Below, in pieces: positions 1 through 7,567 of a DNA stretch of 64,000 nt; the stretch's first letter is position 1, and every line of letters starts with the position of its first letter. Position numbers and translations under genes: made by a program. Below the pieces are notes generated by a model. It made no database searches. It was not told the origin of the DNA and worked only from the letters and a program-made list of their open reading frames with translations. The stretch comes from Alteromonas sp. MMG017. Lineage in GTDB: Bacteria; Pseudomonadota; Gammaproteobacteria; Enterobacterales; Alteromonadaceae. Location of the stretch: assembly GCF_018100795.1 (NCBI RefSeq), contig NZ_JAGJDY010000001.1, positions 372,001 to 436,000 of the forward strand, in the 5' to 3' direction.

Positions 1-104
1 AGTACGTTCAGGGCGCTATGCGAGATGTAGGGCTGACTTATCAGCAAGAAAATCAAATACTGCAAAAATTAGCCCCGATTAAATATGAAACTATTTATCT
101 GTAA
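1..104 (+). CDS. 3' end of a CDS, possibly group I truncated haemoglobin
   Basis: An open frame enters from the left edge (reading from base 3) and stops with TAA at 102-104, giving the last 33 residues of a protein. The tail contains the pattern MRDVG, YQQEN, LQKLAPIK and ends in IYL. This resembles the C-terminal helix of group I truncated haemoglobins, where a 'LAPM/LAPL' segment follows the last helix. Only the tail is visible, so the haem-binding residues cannot be checked and the name is tentative. The next gene starts 130 bases downstream on the same strand. Confidence 0.4.
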   Translation, partial: YVQGAMRDVGLTYQQENQILQKLAPIKYETIYL

Positions 105-233
105 TTAGTGAGAAGGTGCCCAAGACAGTTGTCTTATAAAATCTAAATATTAACTCTTACGAATAAAAAAGCTGCGTCCAATACGTTATCTTACGCGTAA
201 GGTTAATATCACCATCAAAAAAGACAACTTTTC

Positions 234-2354
234 ATGTATTTACGCTGTGCTCAATTGCCTTTACGTTTCTCTTCCGTTTCCATTGCGCTTGCATTGTCAT
301 CAACACTTTTCATACCCGTTAGTTACGCACTAGACGATCCCGACGCGGTACCAGAACCAGATATTGAACGCATACGCATTCAAGGCAGCACGCAAACACA
401 AAGTGGGCAATTTGTTTCAGCCTCTCAAGGTTGGGTATCGGGCGATACATTAGTCGAGCGCCCCATGCTTCGCACAGGCGAAATGCTAGAGTTTATTCCA
501 GGCATGATGGTGACCCAGCACAGTGGTTCAGGTAAAGCGAATCAGTACTTTTTACGGGGCTTTAATTTAGACCATGGTACCGACTTCGCAGTCAGTGTAG
601 ATGGCATGCCAGTAAATATGCGAAGCCATGGCCACGGACAGGGTTACTCAGATCTTAATTTTGTAATTCCTGAAATGGTAGACAACTTAAGCTATTTTAA
701 AGGCACCTACTACGCCAACATTGGCGATTTCTCTAGCGCTGGCGGCGCGTATTTTAGTTCTAAAGATAGCCTTGAAAGTAACCAACTGTTTGTAACCTTA
801 GGTGAAGACAACTATCGCCGTGCCGTAACCCTAAATTCAGCCAGTATTGGTAAAGGGACGGCTATTGCCGCTTTGGAATACCAAACCTATGACGGCCCAT
901 GGACAGACATTAACGAAGACGTAAAGAAAAAGAACGCTAATTTACGTTATATAGTGCCTTTATTTGATGGTGAATTAGCCATTAGCGGCATGGCTTATGA
1001 AAACAATTGGAATAGCGCCGACCAAGTCCCTGCTAGAGCTATTGAAAGCGGCCTAATAGACCGATTAGGCTCGATTGATACTCAAGTAGGCGGTGATTCG
1101 TCGCGATACAGTTTGTCAGCGCAATACAGCAGCGACACGATAAATGCATCGCTTTATGCTATCGATACCGACCTTACCCTTTTCTCTAACTTCACCTATT
1201 TCTTAGATAACCCAGATATGGGAGATCAATTCGAACAAGCTGATGATAGAAAAATCTATGGGGGTGAATTATCTACAACACTTCCTCTTTCTACTCCATT
1301 TACCGTTGTCGAAGGAAGCAGTATTACCTTGGGTGGGCAATGGCGATATGACGATATCGATAATGTAGGGTTGTATCGCACACAAGACTTGCAGCGTATA
1401 GGTACTAATGGCGAAGGTATCATTCGTGAAGATGCGATAGAAAGTAGTTCTTACGCTGCCTTCGTCCAGTCAACAATAATGCTCTCAGATGCACTGTCTC
1501 TATCACTAGGTGGACGTTACGACTACTTTGACGTAGAGGTAGACGGCCAAAGTGAAAACAGCGGTAGCGAAAGCGAGGGTATGTTTAGCCTAAAAGCGGG
1601 CCTGAAATATCGCGTTACCGACACGGTTACCACCTTTGCCAACATAGGCCAGGGTTATCATTCGAACGATGCTCGAGGGACTACCATTACTCAAGACCCG
1701 GTCACAGGTGAAGCCGTAGAGCCCGCACCGTTATTGGTTCGCTCACTAGGTTACGAAACCGGCATTAACTGGACTGACGACAAAACGTACAATATTTCAG
1801 CTGCGCTTTGGCAGTTAGAATTAGACAGTGAGTTAGTATACGTAGGTGATGCGGGCTTTACCGAAGCAAGCCGCCCCTCTAAACGTTACGGGGTGGAGCT
1901 AAGCGCTTATTACTGGTTAAGTCATCACCTTACTGCCGATGTAGAAGCGGCATACACCAAGGCACGCTTTAGCGATACCGTTGATGGTGAAGGGGATCAT
2001 ATAGACGGCACAGTACCTGTAGTAGTCAGTGCGGGTGCTACGTGGTACCAGCGAAGCAATCAAAAAGGCTTCAGTTATACCTTGCGTGCAAGGTACTTAA
2101 GTTCACGCACAGTAGATAGCTTTGATGTTATTGAACCGCCTTCAACCTTTTTGTTAAACACCCAAGTTGCTTATCAACATAGCGATTGGCAAGTGGGTTT
2201 AGAGGTATTGAACCTGCTTGATAACGATGCACACGACATCGATTATTACTACGCCTCTCGTTTACCTGGCGAGCCAGAAGAAGGGGTAGAAGACTTACAC
2301 TACCACCCCGTAGAACCAAGAACCGTTAGGCTTACCTTTGGGATTAAGTACTAG
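234..2354 (+). CDS. TonB-dependent outer-membrane receptor
   Basis: A 706-residue outer-membrane receptor that should import a metal chelate or other scarce nutrient using TonB energy. Residues 1-32 form a signal peptide ending at VSYA. A plug domain follows (about 55-170, with MLEFIPGMMV and FLRGFN). The rest has the alternating hydrophobic/aromatic pattern of a 22-strand barrel and ends in a terminal Tyr after LTFGI, as expected for insertion by the Bam machinery. A His-rich stretch in the plug (SHGHGQG) could touch a metal. Length is normal for the family. Substrate is unknown: no siderophore genes or Fur box were seen beside it. A small outer-membrane protein gene follows on the same strand. 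Confidence 0.9.
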   Translation: MYLRCAQLPLRFSSVSIALALSSTLFIPVSYALDDPDAVPEPDIERIRIQGSTQTQSGQFVSASQGWVSGDTLVERPMLRTGEMLEFIPGMMVTQHSGSGKANQYFLRGFNLDHGTDFAVSVDGMPVNMRSHGHGQGYSDLNFVIPEMVDNLSYFKGTYYANIGDFSSAGGAYFSSKDSLESNQLFVTLGEDNYRRAVTLNSASIGKGTAIAALEYQTYDGPWTDINEDVKKKNANLRYIVPLFDGELAISGMAYENNWNSADQVPARAIESGLIDRLGSIDTQVGGDSSRYSLSAQYSSDTINASLYAIDTDLTLFSNFTYFLDNPDMGDQFEQADDRKIYGGELSTTLPLSTPFTVVEGSSITLGGQWRYDDIDNVGLYRTQDLQRIGTNGEGIIREDAIESSSYAAFVQSTIMLSDALSLSLGGRYDYFDVEVDGQSENSGSESEGMFSLKAGLKYRVTDTVTTFANIGQGYHSNDARGTTITQDPVTGEAVEPAPLLVRSLGYETGINWTDDKTYNISAALWQLELDSELVYVGDAGFTEASRPSKRYGVELSAYYWLSHHLTADVEAAYTKARFSDTVDGEGDHIDGTVPVVVSAGATWYQRSNQKGFSYTLRARYLSSRTVDSFDVIEPPSTFLLNTQVAYQHSDWQVGLEVLNLLDNDAHDIDYYYASRLPGEPEEGVEDLHYHPVEPRTVRLTFGIKY

Positions 2355-2366
2355 TTTGATAATGCC

Positions 2367-2412
2367 GCGCAAAGTGCTTGTTGTAATACATCATTTATAA
2401 AGTACTTTGCGC
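2367..2412 (+). terminator. Inverted repeat after the TonB receptor gene
   Basis: The arms GCGCAAAGT (2367-2375) and ACTTTGCGC (2404-2412) are perfectly complementary, with a 28-base loop. There is only a loose T tract further on, so this may be a weak terminator or an mRNA-stabilising hairpin. Confidence 0.4.
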
Positions 2413-2557
2413 AGCATACAAACAAATTTTTCACTATTCAGCATAGGTAAAAACGTCTTCTTTTTACCTGAATATTGATTGACTTAGCGTTCATTTTTCG
2501 TTCATCTCACATCCCCTATTCTTCTTATTAGTTCTCCCAACCTAATAAGGATATTCA

Positions 2558-3157
2558 ATGTATAAACTACTTATCGCTCCAACCTGTTTTTTAGCAGCCA
2601 GTGCTGTATTTGCGGCTGATAAACCTATTAATAATGCCCCCTCCTACGACTTTGCGCAGGTTTCATTAGTGCAAACGGAATTTGCTGATATAGATATGTT
2701 TACCCCGAAAGGCTTTGAGTTCAAGGCAAGTAAAGAATTTGGCATGAACTTCTTTGGCGAAGCCACCTACTTTATGGCTGATGACAAAACCCAAGGGGTA
2801 AACATGGATGTGGATCGCTGGAAAGTAGCACTTGGCTACATTCACCATTTCTCGAACCGCACAGTACTAGACGGTAAAATTGGCTATGGTGAAATTGATA
2901 TTAAAATAAACGACAGTGACAATGCCGTTTCAGCAGGCACCGAGTACTTTACCGGTGAAGCCAATATTCGACATATGATCACAAACAATCTGGAAGTATA
3001 TGGCGGATTAGAATGGCAGAAGTGGGATGAAGGTTCTGATCAAAAAGCCTATAAATTAGGCACGCAATACTTTTGGGATTCAATAGCAGTTGGCGGTGAA
3101 TATAACAAATTCTCCGATTCTGAAGTGTTTGCCGCCTTTGTTCGCTATTCCTTTTAA
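2558..3157 (+). CDS. Small outer-membrane beta-barrel protein
   Basis: A 199-residue exported protein. Residues 1-19 are a signal peptide cut after FA. The mature part alternates polar and hydrophobic residues with many aromatics and ends in VRYSF, the C-terminal Phe signature of outer-membrane barrels. The size fits an 8-strand barrel of the porin-like/OmpW-like type, but no specific family is recognised. The start is supported by AAGGA just upstream of the ATG. The gene is probably monocistronic, with a hairpin terminator after the stop. Its function (pore, adhesion or structural) cannot be told from sequence. Confidence 0.75.
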   Translation: MYKLLIAPTCFLAASAVFAADKPINNAPSYDFAQVSLVQTEFADIDMFTPKGFEFKASKEFGMNFFGEATYFMADDKTQGVNMDVDRWKVALGYIHHFSNRTVLDGKIGYGEIDIKINDSDNAVSAGTEYFTGEANIRHMITNNLEVYGGLEWQKWDEGSDQKAYKLGTQYFWDSIAVGGEYNKFSDSEVFAAFVRYSF

Positions 3158-3186
3158 AAACCCTTAATCATCTGATTAATATAAAT

Positions 3187-3220
3187 AAAGCAGTGGAAAA
3201 ATTGCTTATTTCACTGCTTT
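3187..3220 (+). terminator. Hairpin terminator after the barrel gene
   Basis: AAAGCAGTG (3187-3195) pairs perfectly with CACTGCTTT (3212-3220). It lies 30 bases after the stop codon and is followed by a T-rich stretch. Confidence 0.6.
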
Positions 3221-3340
3221 ACTTTCACCTCTTCATACTATTGATGAATACCTTTAATGTTGATTATGGCCTATAACATAGCGGCTTGAAGCACCCTTAC
3301 GAATCATTAAAGAATAATCATCGTTATGAGGAATTTTAAC

Positions 3341-4174
3341 ATGGAAGAATTTATTGCATCACTTGATGTTGATCAGTATCTCCCTGGCGCACTAGCGTGG
3401 GCCACCAATATACTACTTGCGTTACTTATATTAATTATAGGCATGTGGGTAGCAGGCAAAGCCTATAAGGGCATGGTTGCACTAGCCGGTCGATACCCCC
3501 AATTAGACGACACCCTATTTAAGTTTTTTGGCAGCGTAATACGCTATACCATCTTAGCGTTTGTGGGCATAGCCGTACTTAACCGCTTTGGTGTACAAAC
3601 CGCTTCTATCATTGCATTACTGGGCGCAGCCGGGCTTGCCGTAGGCCTAGCGCTACAAGGCACACTGTCTAACTTAGCCGCTGGCGTTATGCTTCTTATC
3701 TTCCGCCCATACAAAGTAGATGACTTTGTAGAAGCAGCAGGCAAGTTTGGGAAAGTCACCGAAATAGATATGTTCACGACTATTTTGCAAACTTTCGATA
3801 ACCAACACATTATCATTCCAAATAGCCAAATTTGGGGCGAGCAAATTACCAACCACTCACACCATGAAATTCGCGGTGTAGATATGACCTTTGGTGTCGC
3901 TTATGGTGAAAGTATCGATGCAGCTCGCGCCGTTATCGATAAAGTACTTGCTGAACACCCGCATGTACTTAAAGAGCCAGCACCGTTTGTTGAAGTTGAA
4001 ACCTTAAACAACAGTTCGGTAGACTTCATTGTGCGTCCTTTCTGTGAAGGTCAGCACTACTTCGATATTCGTTACTCAGTGCCTGAGCAAATTAAGAAAG
4101 GGCTTGATGAGGCGAACATTGAAATTCCATTCCCACATCGTAAAGTTATTTTGGTTAACGAAACTAACCAGTAA
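3341..4174 (+). CDS. MscS-family mechanosensitive channel
   Basis: An inner-membrane small-conductance mechanosensitive channel that releases solutes on hypo-osmotic shock. Three hydrophobic N-terminal helices are followed by the Gly/Ala-rich pore helix (GLAVGLALQGTLSNLAAGVM) and the MscS beta domain (FRPYKVDDFV, then FDNQHIIIPNSQIW). Length (277 residues) matches E. coli MscS. An ATG at 3326 is in frame, but 3341 is preferred because GAGGAA at 3328-3333 is a correctly spaced ribosome site for it. The gene is convergent with yhiN in the ancestral arrangement. The Tn7-like island now begins about 145 bases after its stop. Confidence 0.93.
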   Translation: MEEFIASLDVDQYLPGALAWATNILLALLILIIGMWVAGKAYKGMVALAGRYPQLDDTLFKFFGSVIRYTILAFVGIAVLNRFGVQTASIIALLGAAGLAVGLALQGTLSNLAAGVMLLIFRPYKVDDFVEAAGKFGKVTEIDMFTTILQTFDNQHIIIPNSQIWGEQITNHSHHEIRGVDMTFGVAYGESIDAARAVIDKVLAEHPHVLKEPAPFVEVETLNNSSVDFIVRPFCEGQHYFDIRYSVPEQIKKGLDEANIEIPFPHRKVILVNETNQ

Positions 4175-4232
4175 CTAGTTTTGATGTGACACAGGTAAGC
4201 ACAAAAGCAGCTATGTAAAAATAGCTAAAAGT

Positions 4233-4264
4233 GACTGTTCAATGTTACTGAACAGTCGCTTTTT
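4233..4264 (+). terminator. Rho-independent terminator of the MscS gene
   Basis: The stem GACTGTTCA (4233-4241) / TGAACAGTC (4249-4257) has a 7-base loop and is followed by GCTTTTT ending at 4264. It closes the backbone transcript just before the transposon end. Confidence 0.8.
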
Positions 4265-4314
4265 AGTATGCGCATTTTGACTTAATTTATGACTTGATTC
4301 ATAACTTGATTTAT

Positions 4315-4319
4315 AACTA
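4315..4319. repeat. Left target-site duplication (AACTA) of the Tn7-like element
   Basis: AACTA here, within the longer match ATAACTA at 4313-4319, is repeated at 28317-28321 directly outside the opposite end. A 5-base duplication is what Tn7-family transposition produces. Only this register puts both ends at the same distance (8 bases) from the first terminal repeat. Chance is possible because the local sequence has similar microrepeats. Confidence 0.5.
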
Positions 4320-4370
4320 TTGATAAACATAAATAAACTTTGCCAAGTTATAAATAAAGATTGCCAATTG
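4320..4370 (+). repeat. Left end of the Tn7-like element: two TnsB-type sites
   Basis: Two head-to-tail copies of an ATAAATAAAnnTTGCCAA motif are seen: 4329-4345 (ATAAATAAACTTTGCCA) and 4350-4367 (ATAAATAAAGATTGCCAA). The spacing is about 21 bases, one helical repeat pair apart. The first copy is identical over at least 20 bases to the outermost site at the other end, in inverted orientation. Such unequal arrays of 20-22-base sites are typical of the left and right ends of Tn7 relatives. Confidence 0.8.
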
Positions 4371-5099
4371 AATTGTGTCGAGAACACCTTTGCTAGTAGT
4401 CTGAAATGGGATATCGAATAAAGGCTCTCATTGAAAGTGCTCTACTCAACTTAAGCAGAACACTCTTCTAAAGCAATTCCCATAATTAATTTGTGGGATA
4501 TCGCTGTTAGTGGTACGCAGTAGCTCTGAATAATAATATCGTATATAAGCTTCACCCATATAAGCTTTTCACTACTCCCAACGACCAATATCTTGTTTTA
4601 ACGTTCAAAAAGACGACTCTCGGCTTGTACTAACTTCTTAATAGCCAGTGACTCAAAAGATCGCGTAGAAACAGGTTCACATGATCAGTTACAGCGATTC
4701 AAAAATTTCACCAGAACTACTCAGGCGATTCTAGCCGTTATTTTGAGGCCTCCGTCACTAGCATTATAGTTGCGCCTCCTACTAGAGCCGATGGTCTTTA
4801 GGGTTAGACTAAAATTGAGCTTTACACCATAAATATATTGGCAACTGAAATTAGCACTAATCAAAAAGCTATTCGATGATTGAGGCCTTTAATTTAAAGC
4901 TGACAATTCCATTTAGGTCAAAAGTTTTAGATTTAACATTTCCTGCCATATTGTTTGCTTTTTGACTATGTTGGCGCTCACGCAAGACAAATTATTTTTC
5001 ATGGCACGAATATCGCTGGAAATATGCGTTGGTTTTCTTAAATGAATTTCCACTGACTAATCATTTGGTTATCAATCTGAATTGTAGAAGGCAAAAAAT
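4371..5099. other. Non-coding stretch inside the left end of the transposon
   Basis: No convincing gene is visible in these 730 A+T-rich bases. Frames are short and interrupted. It may contain the promoter of the first cargo gene and debris of lost cargo. No further clear copy of the TnsB-type site was recognised. Confidence 0.5.
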
Positions 5100-5507
5100 A
5101 TGAACATCGATAGAGCTCAATCTCCTAACAGCGCCATTCACACGACAATAGCTCAGACTACTGGGGAGAATAAACCTAAAGACAACAGTAGTTTTAGCGG
5201 TGTCATTGTTCACGAATCTGAAATAGTTGATACAAGTAGTCAACACAAGATACAGCAGTTAGAAGAACTGAAGTCAGACATCGCAAGCGACTCAGGTCTT
5301 AACGAGAACGATAGAGGAGCACTACTCTCCCAACTAGAAGAGCAAATACTGAAACAATACGCCAAATCGTCAGAAGATAAAGATGAGAAAATAAAAGCAG
5401 ATAGTGCTCAAAGCCAAGCGGAGCGAACTTTGAAACAACTGGAAATAGCTTATAGTTCTGAAACAAACAAGCCTAATCGCAATCAAAGCTTTTCTGAAAA
5501 AGTTTAG
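5100..5507 (+). CDS. Hypothetical cargo protein, coiled-coil rich
   Basis: A 135-residue protein I do not recognise. It lacks a signal peptide and membrane segments. The N-terminal 50 residues are Ser/Thr/Asn-rich and probably disordered. Residues 55-125 are strongly charged (Glu, Lys, Gln) with a heptad-like pattern (HKIQQLEELKSDI, LLSQLEEQILKQY), suggesting a helical hairpin or coiled coil. The ATG is preceded by AAGGCAAAAAAT. A second orphan gene starts 100 bases downstream on the same strand and also begins MNI, so the two may be co-transcribed. It is the first cargo gene from the left end of the Tn7-like element. Confidence 0.6.
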   Translation: MNIDRAQSPNSAIHTTIAQTTGENKPKDNSSFSGVIVHESEIVDTSSQHKIQQLEELKSDIASDSGLNENDRGALLSQLEEQILKQYAKSSEDKDEKIKADSAQSQAERTLKQLEIAYSSETNKPNRNQSFSEKV

Positions 5508-5606
5508 ACTGAACAATTGAATCTCAATGAGACGTTCCTGAAATTGATTTCAAAACGTTGACCTTGATTCTTTGTCATTCACGATCAACAAGTTAATAGG
5601 TGAAAC

Positions 5607-6047
5607 ATGAACATTGGAAGCACATTAACCACCCTGACGGCAAATTATGTACATAAAAGCGGAAATGCGTTACCGCATGGCCAAGTAAATGACTTACAGC
5701 CACAGCAAAGCGAATCAATCATACGAAACTTGGCAAAATCTATTGATCCCACTAATATGACTCGCAATGATGCTCGAACCATAGCTGCAGCGCTATTCCC
5801 CAATGACCCAGGCGCAGTATTTGAAGCACAAGGTTTAGTGCTAATCAACGACACTGGTCAACTACGGCCAGCTGTTGAATCAGACCCGATCATGAACGAA
5901 GAGTTCAACATGTTTGATTCATTAAAAAGTCAGATTGAGTTCAATAAATCTAAAGGATTTTCAACTGTGTCGTTGGAGAAAGGCCTGGAGTTTTTAGAAA
6001 AATTCAAGATTGCGCAGAAGTTAGGCTCAGTCGATACTTTCATATAG
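5607..6047 (+). CDS. Hypothetical cargo protein
   Basis: A 146-residue soluble protein with no recognised family. It has no signal peptide. The middle (residues 35-80) reads as helices with a short 'NDARTIAAALFPNDPGAVFEAQGLVLIN' type segment, here described only in part, and the C-terminus (110-140) is amphipathic helix. The ATG follows AGGTGAAAC, a plausible ribosome site. It lies 100 bases after the preceding orphan gene on the same strand. Cargo genes of this kind next to Tn7-type ends are often defence or effector genes, but nothing in this sequence shows that. Confidence 0.6.
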   Translation: MNIGSTLTTLTANYVHKSGNALPHGQVNDLQPQQSESIIRNLAKSIDPTNMTRNDARTIAAALFPNDPGAVFEAQGLVLINDTGQLRPAVESDPIMNEEFNMFDSLKSQIEFNKSKGFSTVSLEKGLEFLEKFKIAQKLGSVDTFI

Positions 6048-6477
6048 GAGCTCTCATAAAGTTGTTTCTTAGGGGAGGTTTACACACTCACATGCTTAGT
6101 TTTGTTATTCGTTGTACGCTCAAAACTAGCATTTTGTTGTTTGATAGTCGAAACAGCTCGAGGCAAACAAAAAAGACAGCCAACCAAGGAAATCGAACCA
6201 ATCGCTGGAAGAACTTCAAAAAGGTCTGGGCTGAAAAGAATTTAGCTCAAACCTAATCTGACAGCAGCAACTAAAACAGGTAAGTGCCAGATCAAGTATG
6301 AGCTAGTACAAATTATAATGTTACAAATTATAAAATGCTGAATCCTCACTATTGTTAGTGTAAAACGTTACTCAAAAAAAGCTGCAGCGAATTGACTATT
6401 CACATCCACGCATTACCAGAATAGCTGTTGCGGTACACTTTAAAAAGGCCCCTTCAAACATCTAAGATAGCGGCCTC
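6048..6477. other. Intergenic stretch without a supported gene
   Basis: This separates the plus-strand orphan pair from the minus-strand PEP-CTERM gene. A 64-codon frame at 6062-6256 has low-complexity, basic composition and no good start region, so it is not called. Nothing else stands out. Confidence 0.5.
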
Positions 6478-7176
6478 TTATGAAAATTTTAGGACCTTAG
6501 AAACATATTTTCTCGAACCTAGAAGAATTAATCCCATTAGTGATAGCGCAAATGCAGATGGCTCTGGAACATTTGTTACCGGTGCATTTGAACCACTGAC
6601 CAGCTCTGCTTTTAAATTATCTATACCAATAAGGTTATAATGGCCAAATTGCGTATACTCAGTGCTACCAAACAAGCTACCGCGTCCTAGCCCTACCCTT
6701 AACGTATCGAAGAAATCTTCATCAGACCAACCTAATGTTGCGGGTATGCCAAAATTGCCAAATCCTACTTCTATGTCTCGAAACAACCCTGCTCCAGTTT
6801 CAACGCCATCTCTTAGTGTTTGCCAAACCAAATTACTAAGCCTTGCACCAGTCCCTGAGAAAACATCCATTTCGAGTCCACTGAAGAGGAAGCCTTCCTG
6901 AGATGTAATCTCAACAAACGATCTATTGCCGCCATTACTGTAATAAATTCCCTCGAAGCCAAAACGCCCATAGGTATCATCTACCGAGACGTTTAAACCT
7001 CCTTCTTGGTAATTCAATAGCGATTGTCCAAAGACCAGTTCGTCAAAAGTCGCCTGATTTGTCGCGCTACTAACGGCACTACCAGCCCCTTGAGAGGTAA
7101 TAATTGCGGCATTTACTATCGAAGATGATGCGAGTAAAAAGAAAGAGACCAAGCCTCTTTTGAAACCAACTTTCAT
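6478..7176 (-). CDS. PEP-CTERM sorting-signal exported protein
   Basis: A 232-residue secreted protein. Residues 1-23 are a signal peptide (ending in SIVNA). The C-terminus carries the classical PEP-CTERM tripartite signal: VPEPS at about 207-211, a hydrophobic helix, then a basic end with RKYVSK. In known systems this signal is recognised by an exosortase and linked to exopolysaccharide-producing bacteria. No exosortase is encoded in this window, so processing would need one elsewhere in the genome. The middle of the protein is Gly/Phe/Asp-rich beta-type sequence with no catalytic motif seen. It precedes, on the same strand side, a large secreted glycosidase-like gene. Confidence 0.85.
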   Translation of the reverse strand: MKVGFKRGLVSFFLLASSSIVNAAIITSQGAGSAVSSATNQATFDELVFGQSLLNYQEGGLNVSVDDTYGRFGFEGIYYSNGGNRSFVEITSQEGFLFSGLEMDVFSGTGARLSNLVWQTLRDGVETGAGLFRDIEVGFGNFGIPATLGWSDEDFFDTLRVGLGRGSLFGSTEYTQFGHYNLIGIDNLKAELVSGSNAPVTNVPEPSAFALSLMGLILLGSRKYVSKVLKFS

Positions 7177-7524
7177 TTTATTGCTCCTAAAGCGATTAAC
7201 TGCATTCCATGTTATTTAACTAAATTGTGCCCCCCTCAATTGACATGAGAATCTATCAACTGAAGGAGTGAGAAGGCTATTTCAAACGGAAGGCTTCGGA
7301 TATGACTTTTACTGCCAATTTGTTAGCACGAAATAAGAATCTGATTGCTCTTACCTTCATTCACAAGGAATGACTGTTTGATAGGAAGCAGAAATTGCAC
7401 AAAGGCGCAATTTATGAGAGGAGATATTAAAGCTTTCTGGATGTGGCTCTCATCTAATTTGCTTTAGTATCTTACTTTTAATATTAGAAGCTAATCGAGG
7501 TCTTTTAACAACCATGGATTAAGA
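7177..7524. other. Intergenic stretch between PEP-CTERM and glycosidase-like genes
   Basis: A+T-rich, with no gene supported. It should include the promoter of the PEP-CTERM gene (its ATG is at 7176-7174, with AGGAGC just before it on the minus strand, an excellent ribosome site). Confidence 0.5.
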
Positions 7525-7550
7525 AAAGAGCAGCGGCTGCGCTGCTCTTT
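7525..7550 (-). terminator. Terminator of the cadherin/glycosidase-like gene
   Basis: AAAGAGCAGCG (7525-7535) and CGCTGCTCTTT (7540-7550) form a perfect 11-base stem with a 4-base loop. Read on the minus strand it lies 18 bases after the stop codon and continues into TTCTT. Confidence 0.75.
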
Positions 7551-7567
7551 GAGATGTCTTTGCTGAG

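Noticed and set aside
2128..2319. Antisense ORFs within large genes (for example opposite the TonB receptor, spoT, recG)
   Set aside because: All lie inside well-supported genes in other frames and lack their own start signals.
6062..6256. 64-codon plus-strand ORF
   Set aside because: No ribosome site, basic low-complexity product, no recognisable domain; likely chance.
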